DNA of 9,444 nucleotides from JAGDVO01 sp964590075 [NCBI: uncultured Aquificales bacterium] (GCA_964590075.1 CAZPXS010000014.1:1-9444); one strand, 5' to 3'; positions 1 through 6,941 are shown, numbered from the stretch's first letter. Program-made: numbers and translations. The notes: generated from the sequence alone by a model not told the origin.

Positions 1-2538
1 AGGACTATCAAGCTCTCCACTTTCCTCACCATCACCTTCCTGTTCCTTATTAACATCAGGAAGATAAAATCTATAGGCATAAACTGAAAGGCCTTCTACC
101 CGTATCTTGTGTAGCCTCTTACCCTGTTTTGTCCTTACCAGAATTCCCATCTGCTCCAGCTTTCTTAACACTATTTCTAAATCAAGCCCCGCATACTCAC
201 AAAAATTTACAAGGCTGTTTTTTAGTATATAAACATCCTGACCCTCTACCTTTCCTATGACCTTATCCCTTGGCAATCTTTCTTCTACATAAGGACCCTC
301 ATGACCGTTTTTTACCACCAGCCTGATAAAACCCGAATTCATGTTATGAATAATCCATTCCCTAAACATTTGTTCGATATCTTCAACCTTGCTCTTGAAT
401 TCTCTTATACCATCTTTTACAAGCTCCATTATTTTCTGCCTGATCGCTTCACAGGATATACCCAAAGCCTCTTCCACAATAAAACTCATACTCAGGGCTG
501 TTGTCAAAATATAATAGAAAGGCTGTAGCTCATCTGTAATGAGAGCCTTCGCCTTTTCCTCCAGCTTCTTGAGATAATCCTTACCCTCTGACTTGAGCTT
601 CTCTTCAAGATACTCCGCTACAGGAAGACCATGCCCCCACTCATATCTAACACTTACCGGTATTTTATCCACTGGCATACCGAATAACTGTTCAGGGTGT
701 AAGACTGGCACCACAAGAGACCTTCTTATAGCACCCTGCCTGTTAAAAGAAGGTCTTTTTTCTGATGTGAAAAATACCACACTTGCAAGATCATTAACAC
801 GAACATCAAGCTTTGCGGTTCCCCTTGTACGCCCTTTACCAAGACTAATCTGAAAGACGAGGTTTTCTTCATCCTGAGAAGAAACTGCTAATTCGTCTAT
901 TAACACCGGCACATTGTTTAGCTTTGAAAGGGTTAGCTCAATGGCATTTTTTGTAGCATTAGCATTTATATCAAAACTTACAGGCAAGAAGGCATTCTGA
1001 ATGAGTTTACCTGCTGTAGTTTTTCCGAAGCCACTACCACCAATCAGGAAAACTGAAAAGGGCATGAAAGATGGTCTTAACTTGATTATCAGGCTTGACA
1101 GGGCTATAACATAAAGAGTTGCCCATAGAGTTCCCTGTTCTATCTGTTTCTTTATAAACTCTATGGCATTATCATACTCATATTCTTTGAAATCCTCAAG
1201 ATTAAAACCTGCAAGCCTCATCCAGTTCTGTTCTCTTGCCGGGTGTTTTAAAACCATATCCTCTTTATCCCAGCCAATTGAAGAGTAGCCTTTTTCAACA
1301 GGGGAGCTTACAAGCCTGTAGGTTAGATACTCACAGAGCGTTTCATACTGTTTGCTTGAGAGAGAGAGCCTTAATAAGTTATTAACCTCTTGCCTGCTTG
1401 CACTCACAGGTATATAAATTGTCCTGCCCATATACTTGCATACAGCCACCGCTCCGTCTTCAAGCTCCAGCCGCTTGATAACCTCAAGAACGAAAGGCAG
1501 GCTCTTTTCTACCCTCAACTCCCCACTTTTGGTCTTTCTTACCTTTTTTATACCATCATCATCCACTATCCAGAAACTATCCTGTTCTGTTCTCCTACTC
1601 CTCAGCAGACCTGCTTTTCTAAGTAGTTCAATGAAATTTCTGAAATAAGGCAAGCTATCTGAAAGTCTCCTCACCCTTGCTACCATATAACTTGTTATCC
1701 GCTCGTTATATCTTGACCCGTAGATATATCGCATTGCACTGTGAATTTCCTCATCACTTGCCCCGTGGCGGACAAGCCATAGGGTCAAATTTGCATCAAC
1801 CGTCCATCCGTCTATCTCACCTGCCTCATAGGCACGTTTTACTACATCTACAACAGATCTTCCTTGCTCTACTTCATAAACAGCCTCTACCTCTCTATGA
1901 GGTATGCCTGCCGTGTTCTGCAGTGAGTTTATAAAAGGCAGGAGAAAAGCCATAGTATTGAGCTGGTCTTCTTCCGTTTGTTCTTTAAAGTCCTCCACCT
2001 GACATAGCTGAACTTCCCCTCTCGTCCAGACGACAAAATCTATGATTGCATCTTTTGCCTTTATGTCAAAGCCCCACTTCTGATACTGCCCACTTTGAAC
2101 TCTATCCGCAAAGTCTTTACTTACCCTGAGATAGAAATGCCTGCCTTTACCAGATTTTGACCTTACTACCAGAAAAGCACACTCTTGGACTTCCTCAAGG
2201 CTAAAACCCTTTTCCTCCAGAAACTGCTGGAATTTCTCCTCATCATCTACATCAATAACTACAAGAGAAGATACACCACCCGTTCTGATAGCCCAGCCCC
2301 AGATTTCTTTTCCTCTCTGATACAGCTCTTCTACTGATTTTTTACTGTCCTCAATTGTGTTTAACTCCTTCCATTTTGTCAGGTTGTAAAGTACCCCATC
2401 ATTACGGTCTTTCCCAAGAGGCACAGGCACGAAGCCAAGCTCCTCAAAGGCGGAAAGATGGCTCATGGCAATTTCAAGAGTAGATGGAAATTTAAGTATC
2501 TTCTGTGAGTGCTGAGTTAAAAACTCCTTTACTACCAT
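1..2538 (-). CDS. Bifunctional primase-polymerase / DUF927 AAA+ helicase replication protein (partial, C-terminus outside window)
   Basis: This open frame gives 846 residues with no stop before the window edge. An N-terminal Prim-Pol (archaeo-eukaryotic primase) domain covers about residues 25-200: the metal-binding DVD is at 96-98, the SxSGKGRH motif ends in His134, and a further acidic residue is Asp167 in IIDFVVW. A DUF927-type AAA+ module covers about 455-620, with Walker A GGSGFGKTT at 500-508, Walker B VLIDEL at 545-550, an NATKNAIE segment typical of DUF927 between them, then a GKGRTRG segment and a candidate arginine pair at 605-606. Residues about 740-827 look like a winged-helix end. 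Such proteins prime and unwind DNA at origins of plasmids and viruses. It is the last visible gene of the 4518-leftward operon. ATG at 2553 is also in frame but has no ribosome binding site, whereas ATG 2538 has GGAGG eight bases upstream. The family call is firm; the exact role (initiator versus fork helicase) is inferred. Confidence 0.9.
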   Translation of the reverse strand, partial: MVVKEFLTQHSQKILKFPSTLEIAMSHLSAFEELGFVPVPLGKDRNDGVLYNLTKWKELNTIEDSKKSVEELYQRGKEIWGWAIRTGGVSSLVVIDVDDEEKFQQFLEEKGFSLEEVQECAFLVVRSKSGKGRHFYLRVSKDFADRVQSGQYQKWGFDIKAKDAIIDFVVWTRGEVQLCQVEDFKEQTEEDQLNTMAFLLPFINSLQNTAGIPHREVEAVYEVEQGRSVVDVVKRAYEAGEIDGWTVDANLTLWLVRHGASDEEIHSAMRYIYGSRYNERITSYMVARVRRLSDSLPYFRNFIELLRKAGLLRSRRTEQDSFWIVDDDGIKKVRKTKSGELRVEKSLPFVLEVIKRLELEDGAVAVCKYMGRTIYIPVSASRQEVNNLLRLSLSSKQYETLCEYLTYRLVSSPVEKGYSSIGWDKEDMVLKHPAREQNWMRLAGFNLEDFKEYEYDNAIEFIKKQIEQGTLWATLYVIALSSLIIKLRPSFMPFSVFLIGGSGFGKTTAGKLIQNAFLPVSFDINANATKNAIELTLSKLNNVPVLIDELAVSSQDEENLVFQISLGKGRTRGTAKLDVRVNDLASVVFFTSEKRPSFNRQGAIRRSLVVPVLHPEQLFGMPVDKIPVSVRYEWGHGLPVAEYLEEKLKSEGKDYLKKLEEKAKALITDELQPFYYILTTALSMSFIVEEALGISCEAIRQKIMELVKDGIREFKSKVEDIEQMFREWIIHNMNSGFIRLVVKNGHEGPYVEERLPRDKVIGKVEGQDVYILKNSLVNFCEYAGLDLEIVLRKLEQMGILVRTKQGKRLHKIRVEGLSVYAYRFYLPDVNKEQEGDGEESGELDSP

Positions 2539-2546
2539 GTCTAAGC

Positions 2547-2551
2547 CCTCC
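2547..2551 (-). promoter_or_regulatory. Ribosome binding site deciding the Prim-Pol start
   Basis: GGAGG lies 8 bases before ATG 2538 and overlaps the alternative ATG at 2553, so the shorter start is preferred. Confidence 0.65.
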
Positions 2552-2565
2552 ATCGGAGAAATACG

Positions 2566-2859
2566 CTAATCACCTTTAAAGACATTTCTCTCCCCCCTTT
2601 TCTTTCTTCTGGATATGTGCTTAGCCGTTGCGAGCATGTGTCCGCAAAGGTCTTTACCACAATCACAGTGCCTGAGCCTAATAAAAAAGTCCTCACCGAT
2701 AAACTCAAAGGCTACCTTATACCGCATGCCTCTTGCCTCTACCAGGGCTACTACCCCACCGCCTTTTGTCTTCACCTTCAAAACACGCCCTTTCGCCTTT
2801 AGGCCTAAAACTTCTTTCACATCTTTGTAGAAAAGCCTTAGCCTTTCCTTCACGCTCAT
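2566..2859 (-). CDS. Small SWIM-like zinc-finger protein (97 aa)
   Basis: The protein is basic and predicted to have beta strands in the middle (residues about 25-62), followed by a compact CDCGKDLCGH cluster at 65-74 (C65, C67, C72, H74) and a helix rich in Lys/Arg at the end. The CxC...CxH order followed by a helix is the SWIM zinc-finger layout, which in other proteins binds DNA or protein partners. The gap between the two halves is only four residues, shorter than the usual SWIM spacing, so this is a divergent case. Its ATG overlaps the stop of the upstream gene (ATGA, 2856-2859), with AGGAGGG just upstream, so it is probably translationally coupled. Placement between a DruA-like gene and the replication protein suggests a role in element DNA metabolism, which is inference. 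Confidence 0.75.
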   Translation of the reverse strand: MSVKERLRLFYKDVKEVLGLKAKGRVLKVKTKGGGVVALVEARGMRYKVAFEFIGEDFFIRLRHCDCGKDLCGHMLATAKHISRRKKRGERNVFKGD

Positions 2860-3923
2860 GTCCTTCCCTCCTGTGTTTGATAAAAGTTCAAAAACAAGTT
2901 GAAAACTTTTGAAAAGCTCTCTTCCTTTATAGCCTTCCTCTCAAGCTCCCAAGCCAATCTCCAGAAGACTAAATCCTCTTCACTACCTGCTAAGTTTTGA
3001 GTTTTCAACTTTTCAAAAGGTAAATGGTCGGGCAAAGTGGGTATAGAAAAATCCTCTTCACCTTCAAAAACTGCTTTGTATATCCTCCTGTCAAGCTCTT
3101 CTGCAAGCAGTGTACTGAGAAGAAAATAACCTTTTCTCATCTCGTTTTTTAAGGCTCTCATCAAGTTGCCGTTTTTTACATAGCAGGTCCTGAAATCTTC
3201 TCTAAAAACTTGGGGGAATATCAAATCACTAAAACCTTCGGTGATCTTGTGGTGGATATAAAGCCCTTTGAGGTTGCGGAAAACCTGCGACCTTGCTCCA
3301 TACATTACTAAAGTTTCCAGTCCGAGTAATCCGCCCCAGTAGTTAGCCAGCTTGTGGTATATCTTCTCTGTGAAGACGCTGAGGTATAAGCCCTTCACAC
3401 CTCTTGCTGTCCTAAAATCCCCCAGAGCCCTTACCTGCGAAACCCAAGCGAGCTTGTTTAAAACATGTCCCCTTCTTTCTTCAAAACCGTCATACCACCT
3501 GCCACCGCCAGCGAGACTTGGTAAAAAATGGGTTCTAACACCTAAAACCCCGGGAGGAGGAGAGAGCAAAATCCAGCCCGTTATTCTATTTCCACTTTGA
3601 GCTACCACCCACACCCTTTTGGTAAGCTTCCGCTTATACGGACTGACAGAAAACAGCTCATATACCACATCCAAAACCTTCACTCTGAAGTCGTCAGGCT
3701 TTACCACTTCAAACCTTAAATCCTCCTTGTGTGTAAAGGTAAAGTACCGAAGAATTTCTCCGACATACTTCAGGTTGCGTGCATACTCGTAATTGTGGAA
3801 AACCTTTGAAGTGTGAAGCAGAGCCTTTTTAACTACCCTGTTCTTTAAGTCATACCTGCGGAGTATCTCTATAATATCCACCAGCCACGTGTTTTCCTTT
3901 TCATACCGAAAAAGTGCCTTCAT
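2856..3923 (-). CDS. DUF4338 / DruA-like protein (355 aa)
   Basis: The middle of this protein recalls the DUF4338 family, which includes DruA of the Druantia anti-phage system. SPYKRKL at about 94-100 and ITGWILLSPPPGVLGVR at 114-130 fit the conserved opening (a small residue-rich strand, then SP and R). KLAN at about 191, then ETLVMYGARSQVFRNLKGL at 203-221 and ITEGFSDLIFP at 227-237 fit the family's Thr-rich strand, G-S-x-Y-N-R-L motif and T-G-G-F-P segment. The match is from memory of the family, not from a search. Length is near that of DruA. The frame opens at 3986, but ATG 3923 is chosen because GGGGAGG sits six bases before it; it overlaps the upstream gene by 23 bases. No other Druantia gene (for example the large helicase DruE) is in the window, so a defence role is not shown. 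Residues 1-80 and 240-355 are not recognised. Confidence 0.6.
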   Translation of the reverse strand: MKALFRYEKENTWLVDIIEILRRYDLKNRVVKKALLHTSKVFHNYEYARNLKYVGEILRYFTFTHKEDLRFEVVKPDDFRVKVLDVVYELFSVSPYKRKLTKRVWVVAQSGNRITGWILLSPPPGVLGVRTHFLPSLAGGGRWYDGFEERRGHVLNKLAWVSQVRALGDFRTARGVKGLYLSVFTEKIYHKLANYWGGLLGLETLVMYGARSQVFRNLKGLYIHHKITEGFSDLIFPQVFREDFRTCYVKNGNLMRALKNEMRKGYFLLSTLLAEELDRRIYKAVFEGEEDFSIPTLPDHLPFEKLKTQNLAGSEEDLVFWRLAWELERKAIKEESFSKVFNLFLNFYQTQEGRT

Positions 3924-4518
3924 TAAGAACCTCCCCGTGAAGTTCTGCATAGAATCTGGTGTCTTCATACTCAACGCTTTTCTCAAAGGAGAACCCCCAG
4001 AAGTAAATGAGATCTTCTTCTAAACCTTTGGATAAGCCCCCGTATTTTCTGCCATTTTTGGAAAAAATCTTATTAAAGATCTTATCAAGACCGGCTATGA
4101 TTATCTTTCTATAGAGTTTGAAACTCGGCTCAACCTCTTGATTAAGTTTATTTTCAGCCTTCGCTAAAACCGCTTGAATGCATTTTTCTATAATCACGAG
4201 GGGGAAGTGATGAACGATCCTCATCTTGATTACATCCAGACGCAGAACCTCAAGAGCCACTCTTTTAGCCAATTCCTCTGGGGTAAAACTCTGAATGTGT
4301 GGGTGGAGCTGGTGGTATATACGGGTTGCTACTCTCTTTTTGAATGCCAAACTAAAGAACTTAGGGTCGGGGTCGGGTCTTTCCATATTGCCGTAGGCTT
4401 TTAATGCTTCCTGCATAATGGGTACGGCATCTTGAAGCACCTGATTTAAGATAAGGGCTACCTTTGAGGCTTTTTCTTTCCTGCTGCTTTGTGTTCTTTT
4501 TAGTCTTGCTGTACTCAT
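3901..4518 (-). CDS. Hypothetical protein, first gene of replication operon (205 aa)
   Basis: Not recognised. The N-terminus (residues 1-20) is Ser/Lys/Arg-rich and probably disordered; the rest is mostly helical, with many Ile, Leu, Lys and Glu and no cysteine cluster or membrane segment. Residues about 83-155 contain long amphipathic helices. The start is supported by GGAG eight bases upstream and by a strong promoter at 4555-4582. It is the promoter-proximal gene of the leftward operon and overlaps the DruA-like gene by 23 bases, so the two products are likely made together. Because it faces the CI-like repressor gene across the divergent region, it holds the place of an early gene in phage-like elements. 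A function in DNA replication or partition is possible, but nothing in the sequence shows it. Confidence 0.8.
   Translation of the reverse strand: MSTARLKRTQSSRKEKASKVALILNQVLQDAVPIMQEALKAYGNMERPDPDPKFFSLAFKKRVATRIYHQLHPHIQSFTPEELAKRVALEVLRLDVIKMRIVHHFPLVIIEKCIQAVLAKAENKLNQEVEPSFKLYRKIIIAGLDKIFNKIFSKNGRKYGGLSKGLEEDLIYFWGFSFEKSVEYEDTRFYAELHGEVLNEGTFSV
3930..3936 (-). promoter_or_regulatory. Ribosome binding site deciding the DruA-like start
   Basis: GGGGAGG lies six bases before ATG 3923, inside the end of the upstream gene. It supports the internal start over the longer frame beginning at 3986. Confidence 0.7.
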
Positions 4519-4554
4519 GCTAATGCTCTCCTTTTACGTATTGTCTATTTTTGT

Positions 4555-4582
4555 ATTTTATATCCATTTTATTTTTTGTCAA
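4555..4582 (-). promoter_or_regulatory. Promoter of the leftward replication operon
   Basis: On the minus strand TTGACA (4582-4577), a 16-base spacer and TAAAAT (4560-4555) form a near-consensus sigma-70 promoter. Transcription would begin near 4548, about 30 bases before the ATG at 4518. Confidence 0.7.
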
Positions 4583-4661
4583 GATAGATATTCTGCAAAA
4601 GTTTCTTTTTCATGAAGTATAACTTTAGCAGATAATTTATATTTTGTAATGATATTAGATA

Positions 4662-4670
4662 TGGTATATT
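4662..4670 (+). promoter_or_regulatory. Extended -10 promoter of the repressor gene
   Basis: TGG followed by TATATT (4665-4670) is an extended -10 element. The expected start of transcription falls at about 4676-4678, on the ATG itself. No good -35 is seen, and no ribosome binding site lies before the ATG. Confidence 0.5.
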
Positions 4671-4676
4671 TTTTGT

Positions 4677-5582
4677 ATGGAGCTAAGGAGAGAAGTAGGG
4701 GAACGGATTGGTCTGGTTTTGAACTTACTGGGGCTTTCTATGGAAGATGTGGCACAGGCTCTGCAGGTGTCAGTTTCAGCGGTATATGCATGGATAAAGG
4801 GGAGAAATGAACCCCCACTCAAGCTTTTTGCATACCTACACCAAAAAGGGGTAAATCTTAATTTTCTTATTTCTGGCAAAGGAGAACCTTTACTTGGAGT
4901 GAAAATCTACAATGCGGGGGAAAGGATTAGGCACGTTAGAGAAAGTTTGAAATTATCTAAAGAAATGTTTTGCATACCCTTACACAATATATCACCTTTT
5001 TCAATAACCATGTATGAGGAGGGGGAACCATGTCCTGAGGCTGTTTTAAAGGAAATCTCGTCTGTTTATGGTGTGTGCTTTGACTATTTAGCTTATGGGA
5101 CAGGAAAGGTCTTTTGCACTCAGGCTTTTGACCTTACCAGAAAGCTTAATCTTCAAGATTTCAAGGATCTTATTCCACGAAAGCTTTTTGTTTCTGAATG
5201 TCCGTCAGAAGAGGGAGAGTTATTCTTCGGGTTGTATTGCTATAACCCTAAAGAAGGAATTTTTTCTGGAGTTTTCTTTTATGATTCAACAGATTACTCT
5301 GCTTGGAGATGGATAGATGATTTTCACAAGCTTTGTGTACTAAGAGAAAACTTGCTAATACTTATAAAAGAAGGATTAAAAGAAGTAGAAATTCATGACA
5401 AGAAAACCCTGAATGATATTGCAGAGGGAAAGATACATGCTTTATCCGTTGATGGTAAAAGAGTTAGCTTCCCTTTTCTGTGGGACTTGACAGATAAAGT
5501 TTTCAAACACATAGAAAGTTTAAAAGGCAAAGCTGACTATGGATTGGCAAAACTTCTCGCCGAGTTCTTGTATGAGTGTTAA
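4677..5582 (+). CDS. CI-like repressor with two tandem helix-turn-helix domains (301 aa)
   Basis: Residues 7-70 form a phage CI-type helix-turn-helix domain: the HTH core is about 21-46 (SMEDVAQALQVSVSAVYAWI) and it ends with GVNLNFLISGKGEP, the characteristic tail of phage CI repressor N-terminal domains. Residues 78-142 look like a second, XRE-type HTH (GERIRHVRESLKLS, then YEEGEPCPE, then VCFDYLAYGTG). The C-terminal 160 residues are not recognised; there is no evident LexA/S24 Ser-Lys peptidase motif, so the usual self-cleavage switch is not supported. The gene faces the replication operon across 158 bases, the classic position of a repressor. It lacks a ribosome binding site, and its -10 element places the transcript start at the ATG, suggesting a leaderless message. 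The DNA-binding role is well supported; its targets and inducing signal are inferred. Confidence 0.85.
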   Translation: MELRREVGERIGLVLNLLGLSMEDVAQALQVSVSAVYAWIKGRNEPPLKLFAYLHQKGVNLNFLISGKGEPLLGVKIYNAGERIRHVRESLKLSKEMFCIPLHNISPFSITMYEEGEPCPEAVLKEISSVYGVCFDYLAYGTGKVFCTQAFDLTRKLNLQDFKDLIPRKLFVSECPSEEGELFFGLYCYNPKEGIFSGVFFYDSTDYSAWRWIDDFHKLCVLRENLLILIKEGLKEVEIHDKKTLNDIAEGKIHALSVDGKRVSFPFLWDLTDKVFKHIESLKGKADYGLAKLLAEFLYEC

Positions 5583-5600
5583 GCGTATATCCTTATTGCC

Positions 5601-5807
5601 ATGAGCGATAAGTTTATACTCACTGCAAAGGATCTGGCAGAAATGCTTGGAGTGGATACACCAGCAGTTTATCATCTTATAAGGAGATACAATCTTCCAG
5701 CCAGAAAGCTGAAAAGAAAGCTTATTTTTTACAGACCAGAAGTAGAAGCATGGCTTCAATCCTTGCCTCCAGCACATGAGATAAAGCAAGGCAGGAAAGT
5801 AAGGTAG
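5601..5807 (+). CDS. Excisionase-like helix-turn-helix protein (68 aa)
   Basis: Residues 6-54 match the small winged-helix family called HTH_17 or excisionase-type DNA-binding domain: LTAKDLAEMLGVDTPAVYHLI is the HTH, followed by a basic wing (RKLKRKLIFYRPEVEAWL). The C-terminal tail of about 14 residues is basic. Such proteins act as excisionases (Xis/RDF) or as simple regulators. The gene begins 18 bases after the repressor stop on the same strand and could share its message; there is no clear ribosome binding site, but an AAGCGTATATCC element lies just upstream. No integrase is in the window, so a true excision role cannot be claimed. Confidence 0.85.
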   Translation: MSDKFILTAKDLAEMLGVDTPAVYHLIRRYNLPARKLKRKLIFYRPEVEAWLQSLPPAHEIKQGRKVR

Positions 5808-5809
5808 GA

Positions 5810-5831
5810 CGGGTAGCTAAAAAGCAACCCG
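5810..5831. terminator. Hairpin between convergent genes
   Basis: GGGTAGCT (5811-5818) and AGCAACCC (5823-5830) pair with one mismatch around an AAAA loop, with an added C-G pair outside. It spans the short gap between converging genes and covers the end of the minus-strand gene. There is no clear U-run, so it is a weak candidate for a two-way terminator. Confidence 0.35.
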
Positions 5832-6302
5832 CCTCAGGCATGCAAGATAATAGTCGTTAGCCTCAACTCCAAGCTCCTTTATGTGTTTTGGAGTTAAAAA
5901 GACAGGGCAGGACAGGGTTTTCTTCTCAGGATAGAGAAGTTCTATTTTCTCTCCATCTACCTTATATACCCTCAACACTTCATACAATTTGCAGTCAGGA
6001 CATACATTTTCAACTTTTTTGAAGTCTTCAGTATAACCTACGATGTGAAAAGCTTTGCAGTCAGAAGTAGAACATCCGCCGTAGAGGTAGCCTTTCTTCA
6101 CAGGTGCGGTGTTAAGAACCCTGCATTTCCCCTTACCTGTGAGGTCTAAGGGTGTGTGGTATTCTACAAAAGGCTCTAAGGCTACAGGATAAGGTATATA
6201 CTGACTGGCTTGGAGTATAAAAACAGAGGCTATGAAGATAGAAAAGAGTTCAAAAACCTTCAAAACTTTACTGTTTTTGGTTTCAGTTCTTGCAGTCAGC
6301 AT
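5817..6302 (-). CDS. Membrane-anchored cysteine-rich hypothetical protein (161 aa)
   Basis: Not recognised as a family. A positively charged N-terminus (residues 1-16) precedes one hydrophobic stretch (about 17-33, VFELFSIFIASVFILQAS region), which fits an uncleaved signal anchor or signal peptide. The remaining 125 residues would then lie outside the cytoplasmic membrane. They hold seven cysteines (60, 77, 82, 101, 104, 132, 155), including GGCSTSDC at 75-82 and CPDC at 101-104, suggesting disulfides or a metal site. The start is supported by AGGAGGG upstream. The gene stands alone as a transcription unit after the hairpin at 6344-6360, with a TTAGCGTATAAC element 20 bases before its ATG. 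It could be an envelope or surface-exclusion protein of the element, but this is speculation. Confidence 0.75.
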   Translation of the reverse strand: MLTARTETKNSKVLKVFELFSIFIASVFILQASQYIPYPVALEPFVEYHTPLDLTGKGKCRVLNTAPVKKGYLYGGCSTSDCKAFHIVGYTEDFKKVENVCPDCKLYEVLRVYKVDGEKIELLYPEKKTLSCPVFLTPKHIKELGVEANDYYLACLRRVAF

Positions 6303-6321
6303 GGTTTTCCCTCCTGTTAAG

Positions 6322-6333
6322 GTTATACGCTAA
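6322..6333 (-). promoter_or_regulatory. TTAGCGTATAAC element upstream of the membrane protein gene
   Basis: On the minus strand this element includes TATAAC, a plausible -10, just before the AGGAGGG ribosome binding site. Related TTAGCGTA or TAAGCGTA copies lie before three other genes (2561-2569 minus, 7424-7435 minus, 5579-5592 plus). Confidence 0.4.
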
Positions 6334-6343
6334 GAGAAGGTAA

Positions 6344-6360
6344 GAGGGGCAAAGCCCCTC
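6344..6360 (-). terminator. GAGGGGC/GCCCCTC hairpin terminator
   Basis: A perfect 7-bp stem with a 3-base loop follows the SWIM gene that ends at 6373. On the minus strand it is followed by TTACCTTCTC rather than a pure U-run. Two relatives of this hairpin occur at 8616-8633 and 9267-9284, each also just after a gene. Confidence 0.6.
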
Positions 6361-6372
6361 AGGAGACAGATG

Positions 6373-6825
6373 TCAGGTCAGGCATTTTGCATATTCAGGC
6401 ATGTATTTTTTAGCCCAGCGGAAGAGTAGCTCCTGATACTTGATTGCTGTTGCTATGATGTGCTTGCAAGGGCGGTGAGGTCTTTCCTCAAAGTCCTCAC
6501 AGGAGCAGGAATACTCAAAGTGCGTGGAGTTTTCCCCTACTCTGAGGATTAAGAATGTGAAGTAGCTCCTGTCAGTGGCTTTTTTAACCACTTCAGCGGA
6601 GATGCTCTGGGAGTATTCCTTTTCTGTCGTGTAGTAAGAGGCGGAAAGAAGTATGCTGTAATCTCCACCCTGAGCTACCTGCCTGCCCTTGACAAGCTGG
6701 TGCGGATAGCGTGCGGATGCCTGACCGAAAAAGAAAGTGATGGCTGAGGTGGCTAAAAACCACCTCTCTTGCTTTGAGAGCTGGCTGAAAGCCTTGACAG
6801 GCTTTGCGGTGATGAGTTTTTTCAT
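6373..6825 (-). CDS. SWIM zinc-finger protein (150 aa)
   Basis: A clear SWIM motif occupies residues 107-122: CSCEDF, then ten residues after the second Cys, then C120-K-H122, followed by the helix IIATAIKYQEL. This CxC-x10-CxH pattern is the standard SWIM zinc finger, which binds DNA, RNA or protein. Predicted strands at about 55-65 and 88-106 precede it, as is usual. Residues 23-35 are hydrophobic (FLATSAITFFF) but too short and mixed for a confident membrane segment. The start has a textbook AAAGGAGG site; that site and the ATG are copied in inverse orientation about 90 bases upstream, so translation may be controlled by RNA folding. It has no enzymatic domain: the usual SWI2/SNF2 or transposase partner is absent. 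Confidence 0.85.
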   Translation of the reverse strand: MKKLITAKPVKAFSQLSKQERWFLATSAITFFFGQASARYPHQLVKGRQVAQGGDYSILLSASYYTTEKEYSQSISAEVVKKATDRSYFTFLILRVGENSTHFEYSCSCEDFEERPHRPCKHIIATAIKYQELLFRWAKKYMPEYAKCLT

Positions 6826-6936
6826 GGCGATACCCTCCTTTAGGTTGGTTTATTTGGATTGGCATATCAGAGCCTGAAAGGAAAGAAAAAGAAGGGGGAA
6901 GGCTCAGATAAGCCAACCCTAAGGGGGTATCGCCAT
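6826..6936 (-). promoter_or_regulatory. Structured 5' leader hiding the ribosome binding site of the 150-aa SWIM gene
   Basis: The segment 6913-6936 is a near-complete inverted copy of 6824-6848, which holds the ribosome binding site and start codon. Inside, 6901-6914 (minus strand GGCTTATCTGAGCC) can pair with 6861-6874 at 12 of 14 positions, around a pyrimidine-rich loop (6875-6900). In the transcript the start region would be locked in a long stem. Two other genes in this window have the same arrangement. Confidence 0.65.
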
Positions 6937-6941
6937 GATAA

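Larger units (their letters stand above)
4546..4677 (+). promoter_or_regulatory. Four repeated TATTTTTTGTA boxes (candidate repressor operators)
   Basis: Similar AT-rich boxes occur at 4546-4555 (TATTTTTGTA), 4570-4580 (TATTTTTTGTC), 4640-4648 (TATTTTGTA) and 4667-4677 (TATTTTTTGTA). Two cover the leftward promoter and its start, and two lie in the rightward repressor promoter. This arrangement suits operators for the adjacent CI-like protein. The background is very AT-rich, so chance similarity is possible. Confidence 0.4.

Noticed and set aside
301-1934. Several plus-strand open frames of 70-86 codons
   Set aside because: They lie antisense to the continuous Prim-Pol/DUF927 frame, whose motifs are intact, and have no supported starts.
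2539-2553. ATG at 2553 as the Prim-Pol start
   Set aside because: Only CCG-rich, non-Shine-Dalgarno sequence precedes it, and the GGAGG for ATG 2538 overlaps it.
3924-3986. Longer start for the DruA-like protein at 3986
   Set aside because: It would overlap the upstream gene by 86 bases and lacks a ribosome binding site, while ATG 3923 has GGGGAGG at good spacing.
2856-4518. A complete Druantia defence system
   Set aside because: Only one possible DruA-like gene is present; no DruE-type helicase or other Druantia gene is seen in the window.
5520-5789. 89-codon minus-strand frame
   Set aside because: It is antisense to the repressor end and the excisionase-like gene, both of which have clear domain signatures.
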